NCBI GenBank assembly: GCA_023212695.1
Contig: JALCCG010000444.1
Coordinates: 1 to 11,826, forward strand
Source of the DNA: Sporisorium sorghi
Taxonomy: Eukaryota; Basidiomycota; Ustilaginomycetes; Ustilaginales; Ustilaginaceae
Direction: 5' to 3'
Length of the DNA: 11,826 bases
This document shows positions 9,746 through 11,826 of this stretch, piece after piece (within the stretch, counting starts at the first letter, position 1; each line of letters begins with the position of its first letter). The notes below the pieces were generated by a model that had not been told where the DNA came from, searched no databases, and saw only the letters and a list, made by a program, of their open reading frames with translations. The position numbers and the translations under genes were made by a program.

Positions 9746-9971
9746 GAGTGCCTCTCAAATTTCGAAAGGAAGACGCAGCAGGTGCTCGCTTACTTTGCGA
9801 TGTGCGCTCGCCACGATGAGATTTTTCTGCGTGTGTGAGTATGAATTGGCGATGTCACTTTGCACCAAGAGGCAGCTTAATGGCACATGGCGAACAACTT
9901 GATATGCGATCATCGCTCCCCCAATCGCTTATGACGGTAACAGTGCTGAAGCCCCGCTTCGATCACCGCAA

Positions 9972-10409
9972 CTAAGACCTCGCAGCAAGGCGATCGAGCT
10001 CGCCCGTATCCCTATTCTCATCCATCACGGCCTGCTCGCGCGCCTTTGGCCTGTACACAAAGTCGGCGTCGAACGGCAACGGGTGCGAGTTGGCCGTCGA
10101 CGTCCACCCTATCAGGGTCGCCCTCTGGGTGTCTGATATCGAAGCACCACGCCATGCATGCCAAATTGATCGTAAGCGAGCGCATGGCGACATGCAGACC
10201 GGGGGCAGATGCGGCGTCCGAAGCCGAACGCGACCGAGCCGCGCTGCGGCGCAAACCACGTGCCTTTGACCTGCACGTCTTTCTCGGCCTGACCGTCAGC
10301 GTCGGTGGAGAGGAAGCGTTCCGGGCGGAACACGTGCGGGTGGCTATACTCGCGCTCGTCCAGGCTGATCGACCAGTGGGGGGGCGATCACCGTCGATCC
10401 CCTCGGCAG
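9972..10409 (-). pseudogene. Cytochrome P450, C-terminal remnant with three frameshifts
   Basis: Reading leftward, P450 landmarks appear in order but in different frames. First comes LPRGSTVIAP (the PKGT segment before the beta sheet), then HWSISLDEREYSHPHVFRPERFL (the WxxxxD and PERF region, about 10383-10315). The heme-binding FGFGRRICP with its cysteine follows, then GLHVAMRSLTINLACMAWCFDI, and finally the terminal HPLPFDADFVYRPKAREQAV ending at TAG 9974-9972. Frame changes fall at G7 (10378-10384), G5 (10201-10205) and GGCC (10092-10095) of the plus strand. Each is explained by one extra base. The K-helix ExxR, I-helix and everything N-terminal are absent, so only about 140 of some 500 residues remain. 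The heme cysteine is intact. It resembles microsomal P450s of basidiomycetes, but the subfamily is not determinable. The single plus-strand ORF 10046-10609 is its antisense shadow. Confidence 0.85.
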
Positions 10410-10449
10410 ATGCAGCAGCGGCGGCCAGCGATCCAACACGCTCGTACCC

Positions 10450-11746
10450 CGGCCGTATCCAGTGCGCTACCTGCGTCAGACAATACCAAAGCGCGAACGA
10501 ACATGGTGACACACAGCTCAACCTCGTCCGTCCACACACTCGCAACGCCAGGGCACATTGCAAACGGGGAAAAGAACGATCAGCTCACAGAATGATGCCA
10601 ACAAGATGACCAATGCGCATTCGGTCATGTTCGAGCTATACAACCCCCACAGCACGCTGCAGCTTACCCCGGACTTTCTACCTCGCACAAAAAATCAAGG
10701 GTTCGTCTGTTCCTGCACCAGAAAAACGTGCGTGGCGGCGGCTATCACGGCGAAGAGGCGAGTGGTATATACGAGAGGAGAGAGCACACTGCGAAGTGCG
10801 GAACGCTGATGCTGTGACCGCGGATCAAAGCTCTGCCATGTGTCGAGGGAGCGATACCGGATTCACCCTTCACATCACTTGCAACGGTACATACCGGCGA
10901 GGCCAAGAGCGCGCATCCCGCGGCTTTTCCGTTCATGTCAAGCTTCGAGACAGCAGAGAGAAAAATCATCGACGAGGACGTCCGCCGTCGCTACAGATCC
11001 CCACGGACGCTTTGCTGAGGCGGTCATTCCGCTGGCGAGGATGCGTGTCAATTGAGCCAATTCGGACGTCTGCGGCGATCCAACTGCAACGTGGTATGTC
11101 GTTCGAGCAAAGATACGATCTCAGTAAAGAAAAGAGTTGCGAGTCATAGCGATGGCGACTAGACTGTCGATCGCCCGTCCTTTCAGCAAGCCAGCAAGCT
11201 CGTCTCTAGCTGTCTACGTGCAACAGGCGTGACTCAGCCTGCTAGCCATGCGAACGCAGCGGACTGTGTTGTGGGCACACCGGTGCAATCGTTGGTGTAT
11301 TTGAACGCAACTCGTTCTCTCAGAAGGGCAAATTGCGGATACTGTAGGCGCGCCAAGAAATGCGAGGATCCGATCATCCGTTTCCGGCGGCTGGAAAAAT
11401 CCCCACCACATTGACCGAACAGCGTCGTTATTGCTGTGAGAAGAGCGTGTCAGAGAGGTTGTGGATCATCAGGGTCAAAGCGGATGTCGGTCGATGATCA
11501 GAAGCGTGAGTCAGGGGCTGGCTCAGTATGGTCCAAAACGTCGACCAAGCGAGTGTGTGCAAGTCCAGCAAAGCCGCTGCTGCTGCCATTCCTGTTTCCC
11601 GCGGCAATTCCTTTCTTGGACTGGCTCGGCGTAGCTTAGTAGTGTCGCTGGCTAGACTGGCTATGCATTCGGTGAATAATTTTCGCCTCCCTCCTCTGCC
11701 TTCTCGCCCTAAGTTAACCAGAAACCGCGCGAGGGTGGATTATTCA

Positions 11747-11749
<3 letters not shown>
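10450..11749. other. Region without recognisable genes to the right of the P450 remnant
   Basis: About 1.3 kb in which I recognise no coding region. The longest ATG frame, 10613-11149 plus (178 codons), is Arg/Ser-rich with no familiar motif. A TATA-like GTGGTATATACG lies near 10760. A short plus-strand frame (11229-11414) contains CGYCRRAKKCEDP, which only superficially resembles half a zinc cluster. I saw no tRNA, transposase or reverse transcriptase signature. Confidence 0.5.
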
Positions 11750-11798
<49 letters not shown>

Positions 11799-11826
11799 TT
11801 GTTTTTTTTTTTTTTTTTTTTTTTTT
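11750..11826. repeat. Poly(T) tract reaching the window end
   Basis: T48, then GTTG, then T25 to the last base. Its full length is unknown because the window ends inside it. It could be a low-complexity assembly edge, or the poly(A) tail of a minus-strand retroelement lying to the right. Confidence 0.95.

Noticed and set aside
10420..10560. Possible P450 I-helix trace (minus-strand TDEVELCVTMFVRA followed by AGSALDTAG)
   Set aside because: The spacing to the downstream motifs is far too short, the AGxDTT match is poor and the frame differs. Chance resemblance is likely.
10046..10609. 187-codon plus-strand frame
   Set aside because: It is antisense to the P450 remnant, whose motifs on the minus strand are unmistakable.
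10613..11149. 178-codon plus-strand ATG frame in the right region
   Set aside because: It shows no recognisable motif and is Arg/Ser-rich. Such lengths arise by chance at this GC content.
11229..11414. Short frame with CGYCRRAKKCEDP resembling a second zinc cluster
   Set aside because: The spacing is CX2CX5C, one residue short of CX2CX6C, and no further cysteines follow in the 61-codon frame.
11464..11500. GATCATC and GATGATC inverted pair
   Set aside because: The 7-bp arms are too short and too common to call a structured element; there is no T run or other terminator context.

Overview
The window looks like nuclear DNA of a smut fungus (Ustilaginomycotina, Ustilaginaceae-like). I infer this from mid-to-high GC, short GT-AG introns of 72-88 nt with CTGAC/CTAAC-type branch sites, compact tandem housekeeping genes, long C/T-rich leaders and basidiomycete-type proteins. 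I cannot name the species from sequence alone.

Left part (1-3524), housekeeping. The first 86 codons of an unrecognised protein run leftward off the window edge (258 to 1, minus). An 861-bp divergent intergenic region with an (AGC)14 microsatellite separates it from a three-exon gene for an RNA polymerase III subunit of the RPC31/RPC7 family (1120-1920, plus). A 355-bp gap follows, then the four-exon gene for delta-aminolevulinate dehydratase, HEM2 (2276-3524, plus), the second enzyme of heme synthesis.

Middle (3525-9273). A 2.8-kb stretch without a convincing gene contains several short tandem repeats. From about 4.7 kb it becomes a pyrimidine-rich leader or promoter. It leads into a large Zn2Cys6 transcription factor of 942 residues (6373-9273, plus, one intron) with a coiled coil, a fungal-specific middle homology region and an unusually long last zinc-cluster loop.

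Right part (9274-11826), gene-poor. About 400 bp of diverged tandem repeats lie just beyond the transcription factor. Next comes the C-terminal remnant of a cytochrome P450 gene on the minus strand (about 10409 to 9972). It retains the PERF and heme-cysteine motifs but is broken by three single-base frameshifts of the same sign, each at a run of C. Roughly 1.3 kb with no recognisable gene follows. The window ends in a T run of about 75 bases that could be an assembly edge or the reversed poly(A) tail of an inserted retroelement.

The genes do not form an obvious pathway. HEM2 makes heme and the dead P450 would have used heme, but that link is coincidental. I found no convincing new system. The items most worth a second look are the P450 decay pattern, the zinc-cluster loop and the diverged repeat array.
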